Below are positions 1 through 8,778 of a stretch of DNA of 64,000 nt, piece after piece. Under the pieces are notes generated by a model that worked only from the letters and a program-made list of their open reading frames with translations, did not search any database and was not told where the DNA came from. Made by a program: the position numbers and the translations under genes. Positions within the stretch are counted from its first letter, which is position 1. The number at the start of each line of letters is the position of its first letter. Location: assembly GCF_026240905.1 (NCBI RefSeq), contig NZ_JAPEVI010000003.1, positions 2,666,001 through 2,730,000 of the forward strand, read 5' to 3'. The DNA comes from Roseibium salinum (GTDB lineage Bacteria; Pseudomonadota; Alphaproteobacteria; Rhizobiales; Stappiaceae).

Positions 1-3000
1 TGGTCGGCGGACGGCGCACGCATCCTGTGGGCCAATGCCGCCGGGGCGGCGTTCTTTTCCGCCCGCAATGTGCCCGACCTTGCCGCACTGACGGCCCTGG
101 AACGCTCCCCCGCCCGCCCGCATATCGCCCGCATTGCCGAATCCGGACCGACGGAAAAATTCAGCATCGACCGCCTTCGGTTCTACCGCGGCCTGAGGGT
201 CATGCTGCTGACCTGCCAGTGCAAGCGGGTCGAGCTGGAAAACGGCGAGGCAGCAGCTCTGATCGTGTGCGGCGACAAGGGACTGTCGACAACAAAGGAC
301 CCGGTATCGGGCTTTGCGCATTTCCTGCAGGGCGACGGGTCGACCGTGTTCGTAACGACGAACGGTGTGGTCGAGGAGCAGCTTGGCGCGTTGCAGGCCC
401 CCCCGAGAACCCGGACCTGCCGGAAGACCAGAAAGCCCTCTTCGGACCGCTGGAAGCCGGCGGCAGCTTTCATGAAGGTGTCGCCCTTCAGATTGGCCCC
501 GGCCAGAAACTGATTGTCCTTGAGGACGCCTCGCTGCCGGAAGACACGGAAACTTTAAACGAAACCGGGCGCGAAAGCGTTGCTGACGGAGAGGACGATT
601 TCGCCGCCGGTGCGCTCTATGGCGAGATTACGGGTGTTCCGTACGACGCGGAAGCCGGCTCCGCCGGCGAGGCAGAACCGGAGGCCGGCCTTGAAGATGC
701 GGCCGAGGCAGACGCCGGTCCCGATGCGCAGGACAGCGAGGAGGCCCCGGACGAAGCTTCGTTGTGGGTGCGGGCGGATGAAGCCGAGCCGGATGAAGAG
801 CGTGCCGAGAGCCGGCACGAAGAGCTACACACTCCGGATGAGGCTGCCCTCGTCGAAGACGACGAGACGGTTGAAGACCTGACGGCCGAGCCGGAAGACA
901 TTCCCGAAGACGAAGAAACTGCGGCTGCAGCAGCAAACGAAGAACCGGAGACCGGCGAAACCGATCAGGAGCCCGTCGCGGCTGAGGCTGCATCGGAAAC
1001 GGATGCCGAGGACACCGGCGAGACCGACGCCACGGGAGACGGCGAGGCTGAAGCCGAGGACGAAGGCGAAGTCGAAGCCGTGGCAGACGAGGCAGATGGG
1101 GCACTTGCGCCTGAAGACGCCGGCGCGCCCGCTGATGCGGAAACTGCAACCGAGGAAACAGCCGCCGAGGAACCAGCGACCCAGGCCGGGGAAGGGTTCG
1201 TGTTCCAGCCGCGCCGCCGTCCGATCCGGTTCGCCTGGAAAATGGACATCGACCAGCGTTTCACCTTTCTGTCGGACGAGTTTTCCGACGTGATGGGCCC
1301 TGAAACCACAGATATCGTAGGACAGACCTGGGAAGAGGTTGCGGAAAGATTCGGCCTGGACGCACGCGGGCTGATCGCCCGGGCGCTCGACCGGCGGGAT
1401 ACCTGGAGCGGAAAGACGGTCGACTGGCCCGTGACCGGTGCGCCCCTGCGGGTTCCCGTCGACATGGCCGCTTTGCCCGCCTTCGACCGGAACAGAAAAT
1501 TCGAGGGCTATCGCGGTTTCGGTGTCTGCCGCACGGCCGATGCGGTCGAGGACAAGGAAAATCTTCTGAGCCCGGCGCTGGCCGCCTTCGACGAGGCGTT
1601 CGCCGCCACGCCCGTCGCTGACGACGAGGAAGCCGACAGCGGCGCCGAAGATCTCGCCGCAGCGGTCGAAGACGCGGAGCATGAACCTGCCGAGGAAACA
1701 GCCGGCCCGCAAGACGATACCAATATCGCGGCAGAGGCTCCGGACCCTGTCGCCGAGGATGAGGCGGACACAGAAGAAGACGCCGGTGCTGAGGAAACTG
1801 TATCAGAGGAATCCGCTTCCGAAGAAGTCGGCGCCGAAGAAAGCGTAACCGAGGACACGGCCGCTCCGGAAGAAATCGCCGCCACGGCTGAAGAGCAGCC
1901 TGAAGCGGAAGACGTCCGGCAGGAAGCCCCGGTTGAGGCGAAAGAAACAATTGCCGATCTGAAACCGGCGCAACCGGACACTTTCAGCGGCAGAACCTTT
2001 CTGGGCGCCAGTGCCGCCGCGTTGGTCGGTTCCCTGGCGAAATTCACCAGCAAGTCCCCGGCAAAGACGCCCCAGATCCGGAAACAGCCCGAGGAGCCGG
2101 AACAGCCGGCCGAAACGGCCCAGTCGGACGATGCCGGGAACCAGACGGACCGCGAAGCCGGGACAGCTCCGACGCCCATGGACGATGAGCGTACCGAAGA
2201 CCTGACCGCCGCTGAAGAGGAAACGACCTTCGAGGCCGACGCGGACGCGCCGCTCGAAGAGACCGGACCGGCCCCTGACGAACCGTCCATGGAAGATGAG
2301 CAGGAGGATGATGGGCAGGCGGAAGCCGAAGAAGAACTCACCGGCATCTCCGGCCCCGCGCCGCTGAAGCCCGCGGAGATCGAAAGCGCAGTCAAGACGC
2401 TCGCCAAGTCCTACAAGGCCGTGGAGGTAAAGCCGCGGGATCTGTTTGACGCCGAGCAGGCAGCCTCCGGCGAAGCGCCCCCTGTGCCGGGGCTCGAAGA
2501 AGCCGCGGCTGAGGCTGATGAGGCTGATGAGGCTGCCGCTACCGAGGCGGTCGACGTCGACGCTGGCGAAGCTGAGACAGGTGACGAGGTCAAGGACGAG
2601 GAGTTCGAGCCGGTTCCCTCATTTGAGGAAACCCATTTCGACATCGTGGAAGAAGACGGCCGCGCACTGGAAGAAGTGGCTGCCGGCCTGGACCGGCAGG
2701 ACGACGACGAACGGGAGTTCTTCGAAGAAACCGCTGCTTTCGAAGCCGAAGAGAACCTTGCCAGCGAGCCTGAAGCGCAAGACGACGATTCCATCGACGC
2801 CGCTCCGGAAAAACCGAGCGGCAAGATCATCCCGCTAGCGACCGCGAGGCCGCGGGTCGTTCCGGTCGACACGTCCGGACTGTCCCGTCCGGAGCGACAG
2901 GCGTTCCGCAAGATCGCCGAAGCGCTCGGGGCGCGCCTGGAAGGAGATCTTGAGGATTTTGATGCACCGGATGCTGTCGAAGAACTTGAAGATCTGCCGC

Positions 3001-4538
3001 CGGAAGAGCCGGAGGCAGGGCCGATCGATCCGAGCCTGCTCGACAGGCTGCCGATCGGCATTGCGATCGTGCATGACCGCGAAGTGCTTTACGCCAACAA
3101 GGCGCTCCTGCGGATGCTTGGCTACAAGTCCATTGCGAAGCTGTCGGAGGCCGGCGGTCTGGAAGCGCTGTTCATCGATGACGCGGAAGAACTTCCCGAT
3201 GCGGTCGGCATGGATGGCGAGGTCGACGAGACCATGAAGGTGCGCATGTCCGATGGCGGCGTGCTTTCCGTCGACGCGCATATGCATGCCGTGCCCTGGA
3301 ACGGCAGCCACGGCCTGATGATTTCCATCACGGAGCGCACCGGCAAACAGGCCGCCGGCAATGCTGAACCGGCTTCGCCGAATTTCTTTGCCGAAATCCG
3401 CTCCGAACTGGACAGCGCCCGCAACCAGATCGCCGAAATGGACACGATCCTGGAGACGGCGACGGACGGTGTTCTGGTGCTGGACCAGCAAGGCTGCATT
3501 CTGAAGGTGAACGGGTCGGCCGAAGCGCTGTTCAGTGCGAGCCGGTCGGACATGATCGGCGCGCCGCTGAGCGAGTTCCTCGCGCCGGAAAGCCACCGGG
3601 CCGCCGCCGACTATCTCGACGGCCTGACACGCAACGGTGTGGCGAGCATCCTGAACGATGGCAGGGAAGTGCTCGGCAAGAACCCGACCGGCGGGCTGAT
3701 CCCGCTGTTCATGACCATCGGCCGGATAACCAATGCCAGGGACGACGCGAAATACTGCGCGGTCCTGCGCGACATCACCCAGTGGAAGACGGCGGAAGAG
3801 GAACTCACCCAAGCCAAGCGCCAGGCGGAGAACGCCAGTTCGCAGAAATCCGATTTCCTGGCCAAGATCAGCCATGAGATCCGCACGCCGCTCAACGCCA
3901 TCATCGGCTTTTCCGAAGTCATGATGGAGGAGCGGTTCGGGCCGATCGGCAATGAGCGCTACAAGGACTATCTGAAGGACATCCGCACGTCAGGCTCACA
4001 CATCATGAGCCTGATCAACGATCTATTGGACCTGTCCAAGATCGAAGCGGGCAAGCTCGACCTGAAATTCTCCGCTGTCTCGACCAATGACGTGATCAAT
4101 GAATGCGTCGCGCTGATGCAGCCGCAGGCGAACCGGGAGCGGGTCATCATCCGTGCCAGCCTGCCGGAATCGGTGCCCGATGTGGTGGCCGATGCGCGCT
4201 CGCTGCGCCAGATCGTCCTCAATCTTCTGTCCAACGCGATCAAGTACAACAAGTCCGGCGGGCAGGTGATCCTGTCGACGGCGCTGGAGAGCAACGGCGA
4301 GGTCGCGCTCCGCGTCCGGGACACCGGGACGGGAATGACCACCAAGCAGCTGGCGGCCGCGCTTGAACCGTTCCGCCAGCTCCACACGGCCAGCCGCGGC
4401 GGGGGAACCGGGCTCGGCCTGCCGCTTACCAAGGCACTGGTCGAAGCCAACCGGGCAAGCTTCCACATCGATTCCACGCCGGATCAGGGCACGCTTGTCG
4501 AAATCATCTTTCCGACCCAGCGCGTCCTGTCCGAATAA
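1..4538 (+). CDS. PdhS/PleC/DivJ-type PAS sensor histidine kinase, 5' partial, with an apparent frameshift
   Basis: The gene enters from outside the window in frame 1, with a PAS-like stretch (ILWANAAGAAFF near nt 28-63), and must move to frame 3 at a run of seven C (398-404). One extra C would give a continuous protein. Downstream lie a PAS-like segment (about 1212-1545), very long Glu/Ala/Asp-rich linkers (about 540-1190 and 1600-2810), two PAS domains (about 3030-3330 and 3430-3780) and the kinase core. The H-box SHEIRTPLNAIIGFSEVMME has its phospho-acceptor His at 3873-3875. The N-box (LNLLSNAIKYN), G1 (DTGTGM) and G2 (GGGTGLGLPL) are intact, so the catalytic half looks functional. The H-box context matches the PdhS/PleC/DivJ kinases that feed the DivK-CtrA cell-cycle pathway in alphaproteobacteria. 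Assignment to one named member is not possible from the sequence alone. Confidence 0.8.
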   Translation, partial: VGGRRTHPVGQCRRGGVLFRPQCARPCRTDGPGTLPRPPAYRPHCRIRTDGKIQHRPPSVLPRPEGHAADLPVQAGRAGKRRGSSSDRVRRQGTVDNKGPGIGLCAFPAGRRVDRVRNDERCGRGAAWRVAGPPENPDLPEDQKALFGPLEAGGSFHEGVALQIGPGQKLIVLEDASLPEDTETLNETGRESVADGEDDFAAGALYGEITGVPYDAEAGSAGEAEPEAGLEDAAEADAGPDAQDSEEAPDEASLWVRADEAEPDEERAESRHEELHTPDEAALVEDDETVEDLTAEPEDIPEDEETAAAAANEEPETGETDQEPVAAEAASETDAEDTGETDATGDGEAEAEDEGEVEAVADEADGALAPEDAGAPADAETATEETAAEEPATQAGEGFVFQPRRRPIRFAWKMDIDQRFTFLSDEFSDVMGPETTDIVGQTWEEVAERFGLDARGLIARALDRRDTWSGKTVDWPVTGAPLRVPVDMAALPAFDRNRKFEGYRGFGVCRTADAVEDKENLLSPALAAFDEAFAATPVADDEEADSGAEDLAAAVEDAEHEPAEETAGPQDDTNIAAEAPDPVAEDEADTEEDAGAEETVSEESASEEVGAEESVTEDTAAPEEIAATAEEQPEAEDVRQEAPVEAKETIADLKPAQPDTFSGRTFLGASAAALVGSLAKFTSKSPAKTPQIRKQPEEPEQPAETAQSDDAGNQTDREAGTAPTPMDDERTEDLTAAEEETTFEADADAPLEETGPAPDEPSMEDEQEDDGQAEAEEELTGISGPAPLKPAEIESAVKTLAKSYKAVEVKPRDLFDAEQAASGEAPPVPGLEEAAAEADEADEAAATEAVDVDAGEAETGDEVKDEEFEPVPSFEETHFDIVEEDGRALEEVAAGLDRQDDDEREFFEETAAFEAEENLASEPEAQDDDSIDAAPEKPSGKIIPLATARPRVVPVDTSGLSRPERQAFRKIAEALGARLEGDLEDFDAPDAVEELEDLPPEEPEAGPIDPSLLDRLPIGIAIVHDREVLYANKALLRMLGYKSIAKLSEAGGLEALFIDDAEELPDAVGMDGEVDETMKVRMSDGGVLSVDAHMHAVPWNGSHGLMISITERTGKQAAGNAEPASPNFFAEIRSELDSARNQIAEMDTILETATDGVLVLDQQGCILKVNGSAEALFSASRSDMIGAPLSEFLAPESHRAAADYLDGLTRNGVASILNDGREVLGKNPTGGLIPLFMTIGRITNARDDAKYCAVLRDITQWKTAEEELTQAKRQAENASSQKSDFLAKISHEIRTPLNAIIGFSEVMMEERFGPIGNERYKDYLKDIRTSGSHIMSLINDLLDLSKIEAGKLDLKFSAVSTNDVINECVALMQPQANRERVIIRASLPESVPDVVADARSLRQIVLNLLSNAIKYNKSGGQVILSTALESNGEVALRVRDTGTGMTTKQLAAALEPFRQLHTASRGGGTGLGLPLTKALVEANRASFHIDSTPDQGTLVEIIFPTQRVLSE

Positions 4539-5242
4539 TGGACCGGCCCGCAATCAAGGTTGCGGAGAATATCTGGATCCTGGAAGGGGACCTCGTCCCC
4601 TTCTACGGCTACCCTTATCCGACCCGCTGCGTCATTGTCGCGCTTCCCTCAGGCGGTCTTTGGGTATGGTCGCCGATCGCCTTGAGCGATGATGTGAAGC
4701 GGCAGATCGAGACCCTCGGCGCGCCGGCGCACCTTGTCAGCCCGAACAAGATCCATCACCTCTACCTGCAGGACTGGCAGAAGGCCTATCCGGACGCCAG
4801 GCTTTGGGGCCCGCAGAGCACCATCGACAAACGCCGGGACCTGACCTTCGAGGCGCCGCTGGACGACACCGTCCCCGCGGCCTGGGACGACCGGATCGAC
4901 ATGGTCCGCTTCGCCGGGTCACCGGTGATGGACGAACTGGTGTTCTTTCACCGCCCTTCCCGCACCGCGATCCTTGCTGACCTCAGCGAGCATTTTTCCG
5001 AACGCTTCCTGGCCGAACACTGGAAACCCTGGCAGCGGTGGCTCGCCCGGCTCTGGGGTATCGTCGAAGGCAAGGGCCACGCGCCGCTGGAATGGCGGCT
5101 CACCTTTTTCAACCGCCGCAAGGCCCGGAGCTGCAAGGCGAGGATCCTCGCCTGGGCGCCTGAGCGGGTCATCATGGCGCATGGGGAATGGCAGCGCGAC
5201 GGCGGCACCGCGTTCCTGAAGAAGGCTCTTTCCTGGGTGTGA
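4538..5242 (+). CDS. DUF4336 domain-containing protein
   Basis: A 234-residue protein whose ATG shares one base with the kinase stop (TAATG), so the two are probably translationally coupled. It reads like a DUF4336 protein, a family related to the metallo-beta-lactamase fold: it opens with VAENIWILEGDLVPFYGYPYP and contains the loop SPNKIHHLYLQDW (about residue 67) where MBL proteins carry metal ligands, plus a late MAHGEW motif. No signal peptide or membrane segment is visible. The substrate is unknown. Linkage to a cell-cycle-type kinase may only reflect co-transcription. Confidence 0.75.
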   Translation: MDRPAIKVAENIWILEGDLVPFYGYPYPTRCVIVALPSGGLWVWSPIALSDDVKRQIETLGAPAHLVSPNKIHHLYLQDWQKAYPDARLWGPQSTIDKRRDLTFEAPLDDTVPAAWDDRIDMVRFAGSPVMDELVFFHRPSRTAILADLSEHFSERFLAEHWKPWQRWLARLWGIVEGKGHAPLEWRLTFFNRRKARSCKARILAWAPERVIMAHGEWQRDGGTAFLKKALSWV

Positions 5243-5375
5243 CACTTTGGCCCGCGCCCGGTAACACAGACTTGATCGGCCTTGCCTTTCCCTTCACCGG
5301 ATCAAAAGGTGAGAATTAAACTCTTGTTTTTTCACCGGTTTTGGGCCCGATTGTGGAGTGGAAACTTCCAATTAC

Positions 5376-5392
5376 TTTTGAATCATTCTAAA
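5376..5392 (+). promoter_or_regulatory. Irr-box-like iron control element
   Basis: TTTTGAA-TCA-TTCTAAA differs at one position from the rhizobial/alphaproteobacterial iron control element TTTAGAA-N3-TTCTAAA recognised by Irr. It lies in an AT-rich stretch about 110 bp upstream of the ferric-iron binding protein gene, which fits Irr control of iron uptake. The motif is seen directly; binding is inferred. Confidence 0.6.
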
Positions 5393-5502
5393 GTATTGAT
5401 TTTACTGGATTTATTGACTTGCGCGCCTGTTGGGGACATAGTCCCGGCCAAGGCTGAAGCCACCCGCTGAAGCATGAAATCATGATAATATGGGAGACCT
5501 AG

Positions 5503-6546
5503 ATGCGTTCCACACTCCGCTCCGTTACCTGCGCCGTTGCGCTGGCTACGACGGCCTTTGCTGCGGCGCCCGCGTTCGCTGACGGTGAAGTGAATATCTA
5601 TTCCTACCGCCAGCCGTTCCTGATCCAGCCCCTGCTGGATGCGTTCACCGCGGAAACCGGCATCACCACGAACGTGGTTTTTGCCGACAAGGGTCTTGGA
5701 GAGCGAATTGCCGCGGAAGGCGAAAACTCTCCGGCGGATGTACTTCTGACCGTCGACATCGGCCGCCTCGACGGCGCCAAGCAGCTCGGCATTACCCAGC
5801 CGGTGACTTCGGACGTCGTCAACGAGAACGTCCCGGCAGAGTTCCGGGATCCGGAAGGCCACTGGATCGGCCTCACCAACCGCGCCCGGATCATCTATGC
5901 GTCCAAGGACCGGGTCGAGCAGGACACGATCACCTATGAAGAGCTGGCCGACCCGAAGTGGAAGGGCCGCATCTGCACCCGCTCCGGTCAGCATTCCTAC
6001 ACCATCGGCCTCATCGCTTCGATGATCGCTCACCATGGCGAGGAAAAAACCGAAGAATGGCTGGCAGGCGTCCGTGACAACCTTGCCACCAAGCCGTCCG
6101 GCAACGACCGCTCGCAGGTGAAATCCGTTTATGCGGGCGAGTGCGACATCTCGATCGGCAACACCTATTACATGGGCCACATGCAGACCAACGAGAAAGA
6201 GCCGGAGCAGCAGGAGTGGGCCGATAGCGTCCGCATTCTGTTCCCGAACTCCGAAGGTCGCGGCAGCCACGTCAACCTGTCCGGTGTCGCTCTGGCCAAG
6301 CATGCGCCGAACGCGGAAAATGCGCTCAAACTGATCGAGTTCCTGTCCTCCGACGAAGCGCAGAAGATCTACGCGGAAGCCAATTACGAGTATCCGGTCA
6401 AGCCGGGCGTCGAGGTTTCCGAGCGCGTTCAGAGCTGGGGCGAGCTGAAAAAGGACTCGCTGTCTCTGGCGGAGATCGCGGAAAACCGCAAGAAGGCCAG
6501 CGAGATCGTCGACAACGTCGGCTTCGATGACGGTCCGGCTTCCTGA
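5503..6546 (+). CDS. Fe(3+) ABC transporter substrate-binding protein (FbpA/FutA type)
   Basis: A 347-residue periplasmic binding protein with a clear signal peptide (about residues 1-26, ending AAPAFA before DGEVNIYSYR). The mature start and the motifs VFADKGLGERIAAEGENSPADVLLT and GNTYYMGHM are typical of the ferric-iron class of solute-binding proteins; the Tyr-rich segment would ligate iron. A GGGAG ribosome binding site sits before the ATG. An Irr-like box lies upstream and a strong intrinsic terminator follows, so it can be expressed as a single-gene unit apart from the permease downstream. Confidence 0.88.
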   Translation: MRSTLRSVTCAVALATTAFAAAPAFADGEVNIYSYRQPFLIQPLLDAFTAETGITTNVVFADKGLGERIAAEGENSPADVLLTVDIGRLDGAKQLGITQPVTSDVVNENVPAEFRDPEGHWIGLTNRARIIYASKDRVEQDTITYEELADPKWKGRICTRSGQHSYTIGLIASMIAHHGEEKTEEWLAGVRDNLATKPSGNDRSQVKSVYAGECDISIGNTYYMGHMQTNEKEPEQQEWADSVRILFPNSEGRGSHVNLSGVALAKHAPNAENALKLIEFLSSDEAQKIYAEANYEYPVKPGVEVSERVQSWGELKKDSLSLAEIAENRKKASEIVDNVGFDDGPAS

Positions 6547-6570
6547 GCCCGCCACACGCAAACAAGAGAA

Positions 6571-6597
6571 AGCGCCGCTCTCCCGCGGCGCTTTTTT
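6571..6597 (+). terminator. Intrinsic terminator of the iron-binding protein gene
   Basis: The perfect 8-bp stem AGCGCCGC / GCGGCGCT with loop TCTCCC is followed by a run of T, 25 bp after the stop codon. Confidence 0.88.
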
Positions 6598-6635
6598 GCA
6601 TTTTGACCCGATTGGCTTTACTTCCCTGAAGTCTA

Positions 6636-6898
6636 GGGTGCGGACCCATAAATGAGGATGAAATGGTTTGAGGCGGATTGCGCGTCCTCAAGAAGCGGAA
6701 GCGTAGGAAATGTGGCCCATTTTCAAGCCTTTCGCGACGTAGAGGAGGCACAATCCGGTCAAATCCGAAGGACATGAAAATGGCTTCACCCCGCTTCGTC
6801 AGCGCGCTTGACCGGGCACACAGCCCGCTCTGCGCACCCTTCCTAACGGTGTTTCGCCAATCTCATGCCATTTCGTCCTCATTTATGAGTCCGCACCC
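6636..6898. mobile_element. MITE-like element, copy 1 (263 bp)
   Basis: A short non-coding element bounded by imperfect terminal inverted repeats of about 31 bp, beginning GGGTGCGGACCCATAAATGA and ending with the inverse (TCATTTATGAGTCCGCACCC in this copy). It is flanked by TA on both sides, as expected for a TA target duplication. A second copy lies at 62435-62698, with about nine differences by eye. It contains no transposase; open frames inside it (about 77 residues on the plus strand) look fortuitous. TA targets suggest mobilisation by an IS630/Tc1-mariner or IS5/IS427-type transposase encoded elsewhere (inference). It sits between the iron-binding protein terminator and the permease start. 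Confidence 0.82.
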
Positions 6899-6925
6899 TA
6901 TAAACCGATAGAGAAAAGACCCTCG

Positions 6926-8617
6926 TTGCTGCGCACGCCATCCCTCACATTTGCCGATCGTTTCTGGCGCATTGCCGCACTCGCAGTTGCAGCGATGGTG
7001 CTGCTGCCGATGGCCGCCATCGTGTCGATCGCGCTGGCGCCCACGGGAGATGTCTGGGGCCATCTGCTGCAATCGGTGCTGCCGCGGGCGGTCCAGACGA
7101 CGCTGCTTCTGATGCTGGGCGTCGGCCTGATTACCGGCATCGCCGGGGTGGGAACCGCGTGGCTGGTGACGATGTGCGAGTTTCCCGGCCGCAGGATCCT
7201 GGATTGGGCGCTGCTGGTACCGCTCGCGGTTCCGACCTACATCGTCGCCTTCGCCTATGTGGAAGTGCTTGACTATACCGGACCGGTTCAAGGCCTGCTG
7301 CGCGACATCTTCGGCTTCACGACGTCCCGGGACTACTGGTTTCCGGAAATCCGCTCTCTGGGCGGCGCCATTTTCGTCATGGGCGTGGTGCTCTACCCGT
7401 ACGTCTACCTGACCACCCGGGCGAGTTTTCTGATCCAGTCGGCCTCCATGCTGGATGTCTCCCGCACGCTCGGATCCTCGCCCTATGGAATGTTCTTCCG
7501 TATCGCCCTGCCGCTTGCCCGTCCGGCGATCGCGATCGGAGTTTCGCTGGCACTGATGGAGTGCCTCAATGATATCGGCGCGGTGACGTTTTTCGGCGTC
7601 AAGACCCTGACCTTCTCGGTCTATGACACATGGCTGAACCGCTCCAGCCTGGGCGGAGCGGCGCAGCTTGCCCTGGCCATGCTCCTGATGGTGTTTGCGC
7701 TCCTGTGGGTGGAGCGGTTCGGACGCCGCAAGCAGCGCTTTCACACCGGAGGCGGCAGCAAATACCACCCGCCCACCCGGTTCGACCTGAACCGATGGCA
7801 GGGAACTCTGGCACTGATCCTTTGCGTTGTGCCGATCATTCTCGGCTTCGTCGTTCCCGGGCTTCTCCTGGCGGACAGGGCCAGCCGGCGGCTCGACGAC
7901 CTTTCCTCCGGCGCTTTCCTGACCTCTGTGTGGAACAGCTTCAGCCTGGCCGCAGTGGCGGCCTTGCTGACCGTCGTCATTTCCGTGTCGCTGGCCTATG
8001 CCCTGCGCCTCAACAGAAAGGGACTGCTGAGCGTCGCAGTCCGCCTCGCGTCGATCGGCTATGCCATTCCCGGCACGGTTCTGGCTATCGGCATCCTGGT
8101 TCCGATGGCCAGCTTCGACAATTTCCTCGACGCCCGCATGGAGGCCTGGTTCGACATCAGCACCGGGCTCCTGTTCCTGGGGAGCGGAGCGGGGCTCGTC
8201 TATGCCTACGTGGTGCGTTTCCTTGCCGTCTCCTACGGACAGGTGGAAGGCGGCTTTGGCCGCATAACCCCGCATCTGGACATGGCCGCGCGGACCCTGG
8301 GGCGCAACACCAGCCAGATTCTGGGTCAGGTGCACCTGCCGATCCTCAAACCCGTCCTGCTGTCCGCCGCCCTGCTCAGTTTCGTCGACTGCATGAAAGA
8401 GCTGCCCGCGACGATCCTCCTGCGCCCGTTCAATTTCGAGACCCTGGCCACCACCGTTTTCGAAGCTGCTTCCCGAGAGGCCTTCGAGGAAGCCGCCCTG
8501 CCCTCGCTGGCTATCGTTCTCGTCGGCCTGATCCCGGTGATCTACCTGGCCCGCTCCAGCGCTTCCTCCTTCCGCACGAGACTGTCCAAACGCCAGCTTG
8601 CAGCCGCTAAGAGCTAG
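6926..8617 (+). CDS. Ferric-iron ABC transporter permease (FbpB type, fused double permease)
   Basis: A 563-residue integral membrane protein with about twelve hydrophobic segments in two homologous halves, each carrying the permease EAA-type loop (DVSRTLGSSPYGMFFRIALP around 180 and MAARTLGRNTSQILGQVHLP around 455). This duplicated layout is the FbpB/SfuB iron-transport type. The TTG at 6926 is chosen because no ATG or GTG in frame lies between the preceding stop and the first membrane segment; the ribosome binding site (GAGAAAAG) is weak. It should pair with the binding protein upstream, but no ATPase gene follows, so the ATPase must lie elsewhere. The MITE-like element ends 27 bp before the start. 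Confidence 0.85.
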   Translation: MLRTPSLTFADRFWRIAALAVAAMVLLPMAAIVSIALAPTGDVWGHLLQSVLPRAVQTTLLLMLGVGLITGIAGVGTAWLVTMCEFPGRRILDWALLVPLAVPTYIVAFAYVEVLDYTGPVQGLLRDIFGFTTSRDYWFPEIRSLGGAIFVMGVVLYPYVYLTTRASFLIQSASMLDVSRTLGSSPYGMFFRIALPLARPAIAIGVSLALMECLNDIGAVTFFGVKTLTFSVYDTWLNRSSLGGAAQLALAMLLMVFALLWVERFGRRKQRFHTGGGSKYHPPTRFDLNRWQGTLALILCVVPIILGFVVPGLLLADRASRRLDDLSSGAFLTSVWNSFSLAAVAALLTVVISVSLAYALRLNRKGLLSVAVRLASIGYAIPGTVLAIGILVPMASFDNFLDARMEAWFDISTGLLFLGSGAGLVYAYVVRFLAVSYGQVEGGFGRITPHLDMAARTLGRNTSQILGQVHLPILKPVLLSAALLSFVDCMKELPATILLRPFNFETLATTVFEAASREAFEEAALPSLAIVLVGLIPVIYLARSSASSFRTRLSKRQLAAAKS

Positions 8618-8778
8618 TACAGGTCCGGAAGTGCACCGATGAGATCCAACGGGCGGCGCCGCTTGAGCGACCGCGCCCGCCTGGAGGCATTTGCAGAAGA
8701 ATTTCCAATGACTTGACACTTGCGGGGCGAGTTGTCCCAATGGCGGTATCGCCACGACATCGCCGGGACGGATTTTCG

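Noticed and set aside
70..513. A separate 147-codon gene at the left edge
   Set aside because: Its first two thirds is the PAS-like N-terminus of the kinase; the end after the C7 run is out of frame and meaningless.
6678..6911. A 77-codon ORF inside MITE copy 1 (and its counterpart at 62477-62701)
   Set aside because: There is no ribosome site, the ends differ between copies and the frame runs out of the element; it is probably fortuitous.
6863..8755. A 630-codon minus-strand frame opposite the iron permease
   Set aside because: Composition is Gln/Gly/Arg/His-rich, as in antisense frames of membrane proteins; the plus-strand permease is clear.
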